Source: Devosia sp. 66-22
GTDB taxonomy: Bacteria > Pseudomonadota > Alphaproteobacteria > Rhizobiales > Devosiaceae
DNA: 64,000 nucleotides
Direction of reading: 5' to 3'
Assembly: GCA_001899065.1 (NCBI GenBank)
Contig: MKUZ01000028.1
Span: forward strand, 1-64,000
Part shown: one piece after another, positions 33,631 to 42,428 of the stretch
How positions within the stretch are numbered: position 1 is the stretch's first letter
Layout: each line of letters starts with the position of its first letter
Position numbers and translations under genes: made by a program
Notes under the pieces: generated by a model
What the model was told of the DNA's origin: nothing
The model's input: only the letters and a program-made list of their open reading frames with translations
The model's database searches: none

Positions 33631-34905
33631 ATGAAGAGACTACTTTTGGCGACCGCCATCGTGGCGGCCGCACTGATGAACTCGTCGTCATTCGCGGCGA
33701 CCGAGTTGACCATGTGGTACCACGGGGCGGGTGGCGATGCCGGCCTGAACCCCGAAGAGAGAAACGGCGTTCTGAGCGTGATCGACGAGTTCAATTCGTC
33801 CCAATCTGATTGGGTCGTGAAGTTGGAATCGTTCCCGCGGGCTGTTTACAACGACTCCGTTACGGCAGCAGCACTCGCCGGCAATCTGCCCGACATTCTC
33901 GACGTCGATGGCCCGAATATGCCCAATTGGGCATGGTCGGGCTACATGCAGCCGTTGCCGCTGACGGACGAGGACATCGCGAACTTCCTTCCGGGGCCAA
34001 TCGGCAAGTGGCAGGGCAAACTCTATTCGATCGGCCTCTGGGACTCTGCGGTCGCCATCTTTGCGCGCAAGTCGATCCTGGATGAGTTTGGCATCCGCAT
34101 TCCGACCCTGGACCAGCCTTGGACGGGCGACGAGTTCAACGCGGCGCTCGAGTCGCTGAAGGCAAGCGGCAAGTTCGAGTACCCTATCGATATGGGCACC
34201 GCGTGGACCGGAGAGTGGTATCCCTACGCATTCAGCCCGTTCTTGCAGAGCTTTGGCGGCGACATCGTTGACCGCACCACCTACAAGACCGCCCAGAACG
34301 TGCTCAATGGCCCTGAGGCAATTGCCTTTGGCGAGTGGTGGCAGAACCTGTTCACCAGCAAGCTCGCGCCCGGCACCTCGCAGGATCCCGGCGATCGCGC
34401 CACCGGCTTCATCGAGGGCAAGTATGCTCTTAGCTGGAACGGCAACTGGCAGGCACTGCCTGCGGTCGAGAAGTTCGGTGACGATCTTCTGTTCTTGCCG
34501 GCGCCTGACTTCGGGCACGGCTCAAAGATCGGTGCTGCTTCGTGGCAGTTCGGGATTTCGTCCACGAGCAAACATCCGGATGGAGCGGCGGCGTTTATCA
34601 AGTTCGCGATCCAGGACAAGTTCCTCGTGAGGTTCTCCGACCTCGGCGGATTCATCCCGGCGCGCAAGACAGCCGCCGAACAGAGCGTCAATTACAAGCC
34701 GGGCGCGCCCCTCGAAGTTTTCTTCGGGCTCTCGGAGAAGCAGGGCTTTGTGCGGCCGGTCACGCCGGGCTATGTGGTGGATGCACGGGTCTTTGAGAAG
34801 GCCGTGGCGGACATCGCAAACGGCGCCGACGTAGTCGACACGCTTGATGCCGCCGCCGACGAAATCGACGCCGATATCGAGCGGAACAACGGCTACGGCT
34901 TCTAG
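33631..34905 (+). CDS. Extracellular sugar-binding protein (family 1)
   Basis: A 424-residue solute-binding protein with a signal peptide MKRLLLATAIVAAALMNSSS ending near SFAA. The mature N-terminus TELTMWYHGAGG and the region LAGNLPDILDVDGPNMPNWA are typical of oligosaccharide-binding proteins. GGGAGGAAAGA immediately precedes ATG 33631. It heads an operon with two permeases and a glycosidase, so the ligand may be a fructan- or arabinan-like oligosaccharide; that is inference. Confidence 0.92.
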   Translation: MKRLLLATAIVAAALMNSSSFAATELTMWYHGAGGDAGLNPEERNGVLSVIDEFNSSQSDWVVKLESFPRAVYNDSVTAAALAGNLPDILDVDGPNMPNWAWSGYMQPLPLTDEDIANFLPGPIGKWQGKLYSIGLWDSAVAIFARKSILDEFGIRIPTLDQPWTGDEFNAALESLKASGKFEYPIDMGTAWTGEWYPYAFSPFLQSFGGDIVDRTTYKTAQNVLNGPEAIAFGEWWQNLFTSKLAPGTSQDPGDRATGFIEGKYALSWNGNWQALPAVEKFGDDLLFLPAPDFGHGSKIGAASWQFGISSTSKHPDGAAAFIKFAIQDKFLVRFSDLGGFIPARKTAAEQSVNYKPGAPLEVFFGLSEKQGFVRPVTPGYVVDARVFEKAVADIANGADVVDTLDAAADEIDADIERNNGYGF

Positions 34906-34912
34906 CGAAGAG

Positions 34913-34941
34913 GTCAGCCCCGTCCTCCCGGCGGGGCTGAC
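34913..34941 (+). other. Perfect 10-bp hairpin after the binding-protein gene
   Basis: GTCAGCCCCG and CGGGGCTGAC flank a 9-nt loop, 7 nt after the stop codon and before the first permease. Same position as hairpins in the other transporter operons of the window. Confidence 0.65.
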
Positions 34942-34977
34942 TGCTGCTTCTCGTGCTCCAACGGATACGATTGCCTG

Positions 34978-36057
34978 ATGAACGATCTAAAACGACATTC
35001 GGCACAATTCCGTGCCAATGGCGCGGGCTGGTTGATGGCTTCTCCGGCTATCTTGCTGATCCTCATCTTCTTAATCGTGCCGTTTGTCCTCGCTTTCGGG
35101 CTGTCGTTCACGAACCAGCGGCTGCTGTCGCCCAACCCCACTGAATTCGTCGGAATGCGGAACTTCGAGCAGCTCCTTGGAATGGGGGTGCTCAAGCTCG
35201 AGCCGCTGCCGGCACCAGACGAGCAGGTCGAGGGTTCAGACCCGGAGTACCCACCGCTTCGCAACTTCACCCGGAATAATCCGGACTATCCCCACCTCAA
35301 CGGGATGCGGGAGTGGTTCTCGATACCGTGGGGCCAAGACAGAGTCTTCGTTCTGGCGCAGGACGTGCTGTTCATTAAGGCTCTGGTTAACACAGTGCTC
35401 TTTGTCGCGATCGTCGCTCCACTCCAGGGAGGGCTCGCACTGCTGCTGGCACTGATGATCAATCAGAAGCTGCCGGGCATCAACATATTTAGAACGATAT
35501 ATTTCCTCCCTGTTGTCATCTCTATCGTCGTCGTGTCGCTGCTCTTCCGCTTTATCTATGATGGCAACAACGGCCTCCTTAACACGCTGCTAGGTTACGC
35601 TTCGTTCGGTGCGTTCAAGCCGGTCGACTGGCTCGGTAGGACCGATACCGCGCTGGCCGCCATCATCGGCGCCTCGATCTGGCAGGCTGTGGGCTTCCAC
35701 ATGGTCATCTGGCTGTCCGGTCTCCAGACCATACCGGTGTCGCTATACGAGGCAGCCGACATCGATGGCGCGACTCACCTTCAGAAGTTCCGCTACGTAA
35801 CCTGGCCCGGGCTGAGAAATACCGCCGTCCTGATTCTGATTGTCATCACGATCCAGGCGTTCTCGGTGTTTGCGCAGATCAACCTGATGACCCGCGGCGG
35901 GCCGCTGGACTCGACCCAGACGCTTGTTTTCCAAGTCGTCGCGCGTGGATACGAGAAGCAAGATATCGCGGGCGGATCCGCGATCTCGGTGCTCATGTTC
36001 GTGTTTGTGCTGTGCATCTCGCTGGCGCAGCGATACCTCACCCGGAGCAAGGACTGA
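34978..36057 (+). CDS. Sugar ABC permease, MalF type
   Basis: A 359-residue permease. TM1 is at about 20-42; an inserted periplasmic segment (about 65-130, rich in Pro, Asn and Glu) precedes the remaining membrane segments; the coupling loop is EAADIDGATHLQKFRYVTWP. The start at ATG 34978 lacks a strong ribosome-binding site. It overlaps the next permease by one base (TGATG). Confidence 0.92.
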   Translation: MNDLKRHSAQFRANGAGWLMASPAILLILIFLIVPFVLAFGLSFTNQRLLSPNPTEFVGMRNFEQLLGMGVLKLEPLPAPDEQVEGSDPEYPPLRNFTRNNPDYPHLNGMREWFSIPWGQDRVFVLAQDVLFIKALVNTVLFVAIVAPLQGGLALLLALMINQKLPGINIFRTIYFLPVVISIVVVSLLFRFIYDGNNGLLNTLLGYASFGAFKPVDWLGRTDTALAAIIGASIWQAVGFHMVIWLSGLQTIPVSLYEAADIDGATHLQKFRYVTWPGLRNTAVLILIVITIQAFSVFAQINLMTRGGPLDSTQTLVFQVVARGYEKQDIAGGSAISVLMFVFVLCISLAQRYLTRSKD

Positions 36058-36935
36058 TGGCCGGAAGCGTCTTTATCGCACGACGAGCGGGCACAGCATG
36101 GAGCTACGCCCTGCTCATATTGGTCGCCCTGATCTTCCTTATACCCATCGTGTTCATGGTGATGTCGTCCTTCAAGCCCGACCAGCAGTTGTTGAGCGAT
36201 TCAGGATCGATCCGGGCATTCCTGCCGGTCGGGGACCTATCGCTTCAGAATTATGTGGGCGCTTTCGAACGTGTGCCGGTTGCTCTTTTCGTATTCAACT
36301 CGGTGTTTGTGACAGCGGTCACGGTGGTGCTCTCGCTCCTCGTGTGCTCGCTGGCAGGGTTTTCGCTGGCGTTTCTCAATTGGTTCGGCAGGGACACCGT
36401 CCTCGCAGTCATCATCGCCACCTTGATCGTGCCGTTCGAGACAATCGCGATACCCTTGCTGCTCATGGTCGCAAAGCTGCCCTGGATCAGCACTCACGGG
36501 TTCGAGGTCGGCTGGCTGAACACCTATCACGTGCAGATCATTCCATGGGTTGCCGACGGGCTGACGGTCTTCCTGTTCGTTCAGTACTTTCGAGACCTAC
36601 CGCGCGACCTCCTTGAGGCGGCACGAATAGATGGTGCGAGTTGGTGGCAGGTTTACCGGATGGTGATCATGCCCCTCTCTGGTCCCGTGCTTGCGACTGC
36701 GGCGATCCTGAAGTGCCTCGCCATGTACAACCAGTACCTGTGGCCGCTGATGGTCACGCAGGCTGAAGCGTACCGCCCGCTGATGGTAGGGCTGCAGTAC
36801 TTCTTTCAACTCAACATCGCCTGGGGACAGGTCATGGCCTATCTGTGCATCGTGTCGGTTCCAATCATCGTCCTCTACTTGGTTCTCCAGCGTGCCTTCA
36901 TCACGAGCATCGCCTCGACCGGTATCAAGGGTTAG
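36057..36935 (+). CDS. Sugar ABC permease, MalG type
   Basis: A 292-residue permease with six predicted membrane segments and the coupling loop EAARIDGASWWQVYRMVIMP. It starts within the stop of the MalF-type gene and ends 13 nt before the glycosidase gene. The ATPase partner is not encoded nearby. Confidence 0.93.
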   Translation: MAGSVFIARRAGTAWSYALLILVALIFLIPIVFMVMSSFKPDQQLLSDSGSIRAFLPVGDLSLQNYVGAFERVPVALFVFNSVFVTAVTVVLSLLVCSLAGFSLAFLNWFGRDTVLAVIIATLIVPFETIAIPLLLMVAKLPWISTHGFEVGWLNTYHVQIIPWVADGLTVFLFVQYFRDLPRDLLEAARIDGASWWQVYRMVIMPLSGPVLATAAILKCLAMYNQYLWPLMVTQAEAYRPLMVGLQYFFQLNIAWGQVMAYLCIVSVPIIVLYLVLQRAFITSIASTGIKG

Positions 36936-36948
36936 GAACACTGGGACC

Positions 36949-37947
36949 ATGCCACTGCAACTTCGCGACAAATGGATCTGGGATTTCTGGTTGGTCCAGG
37001 ACCAAGACCTCTGGCACATCTTCTTCCTGCAGGCTGACAAGAGCTTGGGCGACCCCGAGTTGCGGCATCGCAATGTATCGATCGGTCATGCGACGAGCCG
37101 GGATCTGCATAGTTGGTCGCACTTGGGAACATGCTTTGCGCCCTCTCAGGAAAGGTCATTCGACGATTGGACAACATGGACGGGCTCCGTCGTCAGAGGG
37201 ACAGACGGCACCTGGCACCTCTTCTATACTGGAACCGCTCACGAGGGCGGTGGTCTCCATCAGCGCATAGGTCATGCGACCTCCGATGACCTACACTCCT
37301 GGAGGAGGGTAGGTAACGGTTTGGCTCTCGACCTCAGCGGAGCCGACTACGAAGAATACACGCCCGGTGGTTGGCGAGATCGGTCGATGCGCGATCCGTG
37401 GGTGATGCGCGATCCGGCCGGTGACGGCTGGGTGATGTACTTTACGGCGCGCGTGCCGGGACATGTTGAACTCAATGCCGGCGCAGCGATCGGATACGCG
37501 ACTTCTCCCGACCTGCTAACCTGGACACTGCAACCCCCGGTGTATGCCGGCGGAACGTTTAGTCAGATGGAAGTTCCCCAGGTGTTCGAGCACGGCGGTC
37601 GCTGGTACTGCCTGTTTACTACATGGGCCGTTGATTGGTCCGAGGCTTATCGGAGAGGCAGCCCGCAGTCGCCGGTGTCAGGTACGCACTACCTGATCGC
37701 GGCCGATCCTAAGGGGCCGTGGCGTATTGCACCTGGGGCATTTCTTGACGGAGCGGAACCTGCGCGTCGTTATGCAAGCAAAGTCGTGAAGGACGCAGAC
37801 GGCAAACTCTTCATCATGGGGTTCATTCATACTACCGCCACTAACCCATTCGTGGGAGAGGTGAGTGACCCCATACCAGTGACCGTGGACCAGCAAGGCT
37901 ACTTGTCCGTGCGTCTCGATCTGCTGCCATCCGGTGCCATCGTCTAG
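36949..37947 (+). CDS. GH32/GH43-like five-bladed beta-propeller glycosidase
   Basis: A 332-residue protein with the conserved features of the GH32/43/68 propeller: candidate nucleophile Asp12 in WIWDFWL, the transition-state motif RDP (Arg148-Pro150) and candidate acid/base Glu208 in FSQMEVPQVF. Repeated blade signatures IGHATSRDLHSW, IGHATSDDLHSW and IGYATSPDLLTW are clear. The C-terminal beta-sandwich of typical GH32 enzymes is missing. No signal peptide, so it should act in the cytoplasm on imported oligosaccharide. GGGA precedes ATG 36949. It is the last gene of the transporter operon. A fructosidase role is the best guess; GH43 pentosidase is an alternative. Confidence 0.8.
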   Translation: MPLQLRDKWIWDFWLVQDQDLWHIFFLQADKSLGDPELRHRNVSIGHATSRDLHSWSHLGTCFAPSQERSFDDWTTWTGSVVRGTDGTWHLFYTGTAHEGGGLHQRIGHATSDDLHSWRRVGNGLALDLSGADYEEYTPGGWRDRSMRDPWVMRDPAGDGWVMYFTARVPGHVELNAGAAIGYATSPDLLTWTLQPPVYAGGTFSQMEVPQVFEHGGRWYCLFTTWAVDWSEAYRRGSPQSPVSGTHYLIAADPKGPWRIAPGAFLDGAEPARRYASKVVKDADGKLFIMGFIHTTATNPFVGEVSDPIPVTVDQQGYLSVRLDLLPSGAIV

Positions 37948-38125
37948 CTCGGTTTGCAGTCGGGCCATGAGCCTACCTGGATGGCGGAGCGTGGCAACGT
38001 TGAGGCGCTCGGCTGTAGCGCCCCTGGGCGTGCGAGGGCCGCGAGGCGACAAGGGCGGCGTTCGGCCACCGGCCCGGCCCTCGAGGGCAGACAGTGCCCA
38101 AAATACCAATGTATGGTGCCAGTGC

Positions 38126-38215
38126 GCGGGGTGGTGCCGGTCCTCATGGCTCGAATAGCCGGGAGGACCCTACAGCCCACAGCGCCCGCACCTGCTCGGA
38201 TGCGCCCGCTCCTGC
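38126..38215 (+). repeat. Left arm of 90-bp inverted repeat
   Basis: Begins GCGGGGTGGTGCCGG and ends GCCCGCTCCTGC. It is the reverse complement of 38446-38535 with one mismatch seen near the outer end (T against G). The arms flank 230 bp with no transposase frame. Reads as a small non-autonomous transposable element or an inverted duplication. Confidence 0.85.
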
Positions 38216-38445
38216 ACCAGGTGGCTCAGAGTTGAGCTGCGTGGCTCGCCCGTTGGTCGAACGATCGACGACAAGTGCCTCAAGGAACTTCCCAGCGAAG
38301 CGACGGCCACCTCATGGCTTTCACTGCGACTCGCCTCGCGTTTCGAATGGCTGTCCTGAAATTGAGCGCGACACGAACGGCGTTCTTCCAATTCAGGGCG
38401 TCTGGCTCGCCTTCGTTTTTGCAGCTAGACACTGCGTCTCCTAGA

Positions 38446-38535
38446 GCAGGAGCGGGCGCATCCGAGCAGGTGCGGGCGCTGTGGGCTGTAGGGTCCTCCC
38501 GGCTATTCGAGCCATGAGGACCGGCCCCACCCCGC
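38446..38535 (-). repeat. Right arm of 90-bp inverted repeat
   Basis: Reverse complement of 38126-38215. Outer end CACCCCGC. I could not see a clear target-site duplication outside the arms. Confidence 0.85.
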
Positions 38536-38952
38536 AGACTCTGACCGATTATTGGTAGTTTTCCCAATTCGACGATGCCATTGCCACCGCCACTGCGCAC
38601 AAGGGCCCGAACGTGCGGCACTAGCTCCGCATGCCACTCGGGGTGCCGGCGTCAATCTGGCCAAAAGAGCCCCCCTCAAAGCCCCGGAACTCCGGCATAT
38701 GCAGAGTCACCCCTTTTTGACTCACACGGACGCCAAACTCGTCGCCGATCGCTGCAAGCCTCGGGGAACTCGCGATGAAAGTGCGCCGCCACGACTTTTC
38801 CCGGGGCTTTCAGCAAAAGTGGCTCACTTATGGGCTGGTTGGTACCGTGCCCATAACTTCAGTTTGCGCAATGAGCGGCCCTAGATGCTCCGATAGAATC
38901 AGGAGGTGGCGCCCCCTAGGGCGACACAATGGGAGGCAGGACGTTGGGCGGC

Positions 38953-39252
38953 TCATGATTTGAGCGCCGCAACATGGTAGCGGCGAATGCCGTCTTCGCC
39001 CTTCTCGCTGATCACGTCGATCCCGAGTCTCTTCTTGACGGCACCGGAGAGAAAGCCGCGAGCGCTGTGCGGCTGCCAGTCGGTGGCCGCGACGATCTCG
39101 TCGATCGAGGCGCCGTCCTGGCGGCGGAGTAGGGCGAGCACCTGATCCTGCTTGGTGGTCTTGCTCTGCAGTGCTGGCACCTTCTTGGCGGCCCTGGGGG
39201 CGCTGCGGCGGACGATACGGGGTTTGGTGGGTTTGGTCGGCTTCTTGCCCAT
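38953..39252 (-). CDS. DUF3489-family protein
   Basis: A 99-residue protein: a basic, Lys/Pro/Arg-rich N-terminus (about 1-30) followed by a small winged-helix-like domain (QVLALLRRQDGASIDEIVAATDWQPHSARGFLSG) and the ending GEDGIRRYHV, the DUF3489 pattern. A strong AAGGAGG lies 5 nt before ATG 39252. Function is not established; DNA binding is plausible from the fold and charge. Confidence 0.85.
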   Translation of the reverse strand: MGKKPTKPTKPRIVRRSAPRAAKKVPALQSKTTKQDQVLALLRRQDGASIDEIVAATDWQPHSARGFLSGAVKKRLGIDVISEKGEDGIRRYHVAALKS

Positions 39253-39429
39253 GTCGGCCTCCTTGTGGCTCAGCCGCGGCGGGATTGCCCGGTCTTACCG
39301 ACAAGGGCCCGGAGGCGGCCGGGCGGTGACCGCAACACATGCTTGCTGCCGGAGGACAGTCCAGCGGGGTCATCCGCGAAGTGCGAAGGTTCACAACCAT
39401 CGTTAATCGTTGCTGTCGGATGCCGATGA

Positions 39430-39786
39430 TCAGCGATCGATACGCGACGACTTATGCAGTACGGTTGGCCTCGCCACGCGAAGTCGCTCGAGATCGCGAC
39501 CAAATCGCCTGAGGTGCCGAAAGTCCTCGACATCGACGATGCTGATGTTGAACTCGATGGCTCTGAGGATGGCTGCGAACTTCGTGGCAAGGTCATCGAG
39601 TGTGAGGGCAGGGGTGGAGGCGATGACCGCGACGATTGCCATGGCTTCGTCCATCGTCAAGGACCAGCGCTGCCACGCCTCAAAACTCTCGTCGACGCGC
39701 CGCTTCTGCCGAACCGCCCGTCGTCGCAGCCGCTCGAAGTCGTCCGCCAGCTCGACGATTGATCGCTGGTGTTTGTGCTCTGCCAT
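39430..39786 (-). CDS. Hypothetical protein, 118 residues
   Basis: A helical, charged protein beginning MAEHKHQRSIVELADDFERL with a middle segment AIVAVIASTPALTLDDLATKFAAIL. No recognised domain, no signal peptide. It lies between the DUF3489 and GIY-YIG genes on the same strand. Composition looks coding, and the ATG is preceded by a weak GGGAC. Confidence 0.55.
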   Translation of the reverse strand: MAEHKHQRSIVELADDFERLRRRAVRQKRRVDESFEAWQRWSLTMDEAMAIVAVIASTPALTLDDLATKFAAILRAIEFNISIVDVEDFRHLRRFGRDLERLRVARPTVLHKSSRIDR

Positions 39787-39837
39787 CGCCGTTGTCCCGA
39801 TCCCATCGGGACAAAGCGGCTGAGTTGCACCGGAAGT

Positions 39838-40815
39838 CTAGCTGGAAGCGGGCTCGAGCCGGGAGGCGCGCCAATCGCGGTAGGATGTTCCCATCGGCTG
39901 GATCTTCCATTCGATTGGACCGCTGGCACTGCGCGCCGAAACGATCGAAGCCGCGGCACTCGGACTGCTGAACATCACATCCACAGCGAACAGCAAGAGG
40001 TCAGGCGACCGTCCCTCAATGAGCTGCCCATTAGCAATCAGCTTGTCGCGGAGGGCGGCATATCCGGCCGGAAAGGTCCCGCTCGGCGCACGTCGAGCCG
40101 TTGAACCGGCGCGCACGACAAAGCCGTCAACGGTCTCCTGACCCGCTGCACTCGCGCCGGCCGTCGAGAACGTGAAGATCGGGCCGTCCGCGGGACCGAT
40201 GGATGTCTCTGCCGTTCCGGCCAGCGGTGCCGCAGTCGGCGCCCCGCGTCGCCGGAACAGGTCGCACCCGACGATGGGCAGGATCACCGTGGCCGTATCA
40301 ACGAAGGCATCCATGTCGGCTCGATCGGCCTCGGGCAAGCGCTGGAAGTCTGGATGGGTGTCATTGGTGAGAGCGACGGAGCCGGCATCCTGGGTCAGCT
40401 TGATCAGCCGGCTCTCGAGATACCTTACGTGGCCTTTGGTCAGGATCTCATCGGAGGAGACCAGGAATACGACCCGGTCGAAGAAGTCCTTGTTCTCCGT
40501 GCGCAGATGCGTGCGCATCCTGGCCGCGATGTCGTCGGCCTCTCCGATGTAGGCCAGTATTCCATCGGCCGCTTCGGGATTGGGTCCCAGCAGGATGTAG
40601 ACACCGGTCCTCGACGCCTCCGGTCGTCGCAGCAGCTCGGACAGCCTTCCTCGCGGCGCCGCCAAAGCTTTGCCGTTCCAGTTGCCGACGTCGGCGACAA
40701 CGATGCCGTGCGCAGAACCCTCGGTGAGGTACAGCCGCACGGTCCGGCCACCCGATCGCCCAAAACTCGTCCCAGCCGCCGCGCTATCCATCGGATCGTT
40801 CTCCAGCCGTCCCAT
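39838..40815 (-). CDS. GIY-YIG nuclease-like protein with C-terminal DUF4357
   Basis: A protein of about 325 residues. A divergent GIY-YIG domain spans residues 65-140: GVYILLG, LAYIGEADDIAARMRTHLR, DRVVFLVSS and YLESRLIKL. The C-terminal part, with GTFPAGYAALRDKLIANG and a Ser/Ala-rich tail, fits DUF4357, a common partner. The catalytic Tyr (GVY, AYIGE), Arg and Glu (YLESRL) positions appear kept. Start may be ATG 40815 or ATG 40791, which has GGAG 9 nt upstream. It is divergent from the XRE gene. A defence or DNA-processing role is possible but not shown. Confidence 0.85.
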   Translation of the reverse strand: MGRLENDPMDSAAAGTSFGRSGGRTVRLYLTEGSAHGIVVADVGNWNGKALAAPRGRLSELLRRPEASRTGVYILLGPNPEAADGILAYIGEADDIAARMRTHLRTENKDFFDRVVFLVSSDEILTKGHVRYLESRLIKLTQDAGSVALTNDTHPDFQRLPEADRADMDAFVDTATVILPIVGCDLFRRRGAPTAAPLAGTAETSIGPADGPIFTFSTAGASAAGQETVDGFVVRAGSTARRAPSGTFPAGYAALRDKLIANGQLIEGRSPDLLLFAVDVMFSSPSAAASIVSARSASGPIEWKIQPMGTSYRDWRASRLEPASS

Positions 40816-40905
40816 CAAACCTGAGCCGGGTGAACAAATCCCTATTTGGGATAATCCGGAAACAGGATCAGCTTCTCGCGCTCATGGTCCCGTTCAGCGG
40901 CCGGC

Positions 40906-41145
40906 ATGGGCAAGTCGATCCACTCTCCCGAACATCAGAAGCTACGCGAGCTGCTCACCGCGGCCCGCAAGAAGGCTGGACTCACGCAAGCGGAGGTTGC
41001 TGAACGGCTCGGTCGGCCGCAGTCCTTCGTCGCCAAATACGAGGGTGGCGAGCGACGGCTCGACGTGGTGGAGTTTGTCCACGTGTCTCGGGCGCTCGGA
41101 GTTGAACCTGGGAAGTTAATCCGGCTGGTCGAGAAGGTCGCCTAG
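40906..41145 (+). CDS. XRE-family helix-turn-helix regulator
   Basis: A 79-residue single-domain Cro/C1-type DNA-binding protein: LRELLTAARKKAGLTQAEVA, RLGRPQSFVAKYEGGERRLD, then VEFVHVSRALGVEPGKLI. Divergent from the GIY-YIG gene with a 90-bp gap, so it may regulate it. Confidence 0.9.
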   Translation: MGKSIHSPEHQKLRELLTAARKKAGLTQAEVAERLGRPQSFVAKYEGGERRLDVVEFVHVSRALGVEPGKLIRLVEKVA

Positions 41146-41212
41146 TCAACCAGCTCTGTTCTCGCCTACACGTTTCAGCGCGATCAGATCATTTCAACCG
41201 CCAACCGCGTCC

Positions 41213-42256
41213 TCAGGGCCCATCAGCTCTTGAGGCAGTCGACGAACGGACCACCAATTCGGGTTCGAAACGGTCTTGCAAGAGCTCTGGAGATTCGCCA
41301 GCCACTGCCTCATCGAGCAACTCTACGAGGCGACTGCCCATCGGTCTGCACGGGGCAAAGATGGTGGTGATCGGCACGCCGTAGAACGCACCAGGCAGCT
41401 GATCGTCATAGGCGATGAGGGAGAAGTCGCGACCGATCGTAATGCCGAGGTCGCTCAGTGCCTGCACGGCACCTTTCGCTGAAAGAACGTTTGAGTAGAT
41501 GGCAGCGGTGGGAGACGGTTCGCTTTGAAGTAGTTGCCGTGTCGCGTGATAGCCGAATTCCTCTGTCTTGGGACCCTGCAGCATCCAGTTCGCGCGAACT
41601 GACAAACCCGCAGTAGCCATCGCTTCACGGTATCCAGCTTCCCATTCTGCGGCGGCGAGAGTCCCCGGCAACGAGTTGAGTAACGCGATGGCTTGATGCC
41701 CCAACTCGATCAAATGAGTTGTGGCCAAGCGATGTCCTCGTCGGAAGCCAACATCCAGGCAGGGGAAAATTGTGTTCTCGCTGCCGCGACCGTGCATGAC
41801 GAACGGTATGCCGCGCGACTGGAGATAGTCGATCCGCCAGTCCGAAGTTGGCCGCGCGTTGAGCAGCACGAAACCGTCGAGGTAATCGAGATCGAGGACG
41901 GTGTCATAGCATCGTTCCTCCTGCGATACCTCAGTGGGGATCAGGTGAAACAACCTACCGAAATCAAGCGTACGGCTAGCCATGCCGCCGACGAAGTCGA
42001 GCAGGAGCGGGTCCTCAAAGGCAAAGCTGTTGAGAGGTTGGATCAGGCCGAATCCCTTTCGGAGAGTGCTGCCGGATTGTGAAAGCGCTCGGCTCGCTCG
42101 CCGCGGCGAGTAGCCCAGCTCGCCGGCAAGCGTGTTCACGCGAGTTCTGGTCTCCTCGTTGACGACCTCGTCGCCACGTAGCGCGCGGCTCACGGTGGCC
42201 GTCGACAGATTCAGCTGGGCGGCAAGGTCCGCGAGGGTGATGCGACTTGCCGCCAA
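41213..42256 (-). CDS. LacI-family transcriptional repressor (second)
   Basis: A 347-residue repressor with helix-turn-helix ITLADLAAQLNLSTATVSRAL and an effector domain ending in IAYDDQLPGAFYGVPITTI. The preferred start is TTG 42256, because GAGGAG lies 8 nt before it and the protein then begins immediately before the DNA-binding helix; a TTG two codons earlier has its ribosome site too close. It is divergent from the bicupin gene, with TTGCAGCAA-type sites in the 170-bp gap. It likely regulates the bicupin-transporter operon. Confidence 0.92.
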   Translation of the reverse strand: MAASRITLADLAAQLNLSTATVSRALRGDEVVNEETRTRVNTLAGELGYSPRRASRALSQSGSTLRKGFGLIQPLNSFAFEDPLLLDFVGGMASRTLDFGRLFHLIPTEVSQEERCYDTVLDLDYLDGFVLLNARPTSDWRIDYLQSRGIPFVMHGRGSENTIFPCLDVGFRRGHRLATTHLIELGHQAIALLNSLPGTLAAAEWEAGYREAMATAGLSVRANWMLQGPKTEEFGYHATRQLLQSEPSPTAAIYSNVLSAKGAVQALSDLGITIGRDFSLIAYDDQLPGAFYGVPITTIFAPCRPMGSRLVELLDEAVAGESPELLQDRFEPELVVRSSTASRADGP

Positions 42257-42294
42257 ATGCAAACTCCTCTCTTAAATCATTCCGAACCTTGCAA

Positions 42295-42424
42295 TTTTTG
42301 CAGCAAGCTCTGCAAGCAACAAAGCCCAATTTTTAACAGGCTCAGGTGCGTCTCAACAGCGGCATTGACGCCTAGGAGAGCAAGTTGTAGGAAATTGCTG
42401 CAATTTTGTGATACCTTGCAGCGA
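42295..42424. promoter_or_regulatory. Operator-like sites of the second LacI regulator
   Basis: A perfect odd palindrome AAATTGCTGCAATTT lies at 42392-42406. The same core occurs as TTGCAGCAA at 42298-42306 near the repressor start and as TTGCAGCGA at 42416-42424 just before the bicupin gene. TTGACG at 42365 may be the -35 element of the rightward promoter, with TAGGAA 17 nt later. Confidence 0.62.
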
Positions 42425-42428
42425 GGCG

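Larger units (their letters stand above)
37948..38952. other. Gene-poor kilobase containing a 90-bp inverted repeat
   Basis: No frame in these 1 kb shows recognisable domains. It holds the two arms at 38126-38215 and 38446-38535, 230 bp apart. The rest (38536-38952) shows nothing I can assign; it may be decayed insertion-sequence DNA. Confidence 0.5.

Noticed and set aside
38094-38621. Open frames on both strands sharing a Gly/Ser/Pro-rich segment
   Set aside because: The shared protein segment is simply the 90-bp inverted repeat translated in both directions.
39838-41145. GIY-YIG plus XRE genes as a phage-defence system
   Set aside because: Only a GIY-YIG/DUF4357 protein and a small regulator are present, with no partner methylase, ATPase or toxin; the evidence is too thin for a system call.
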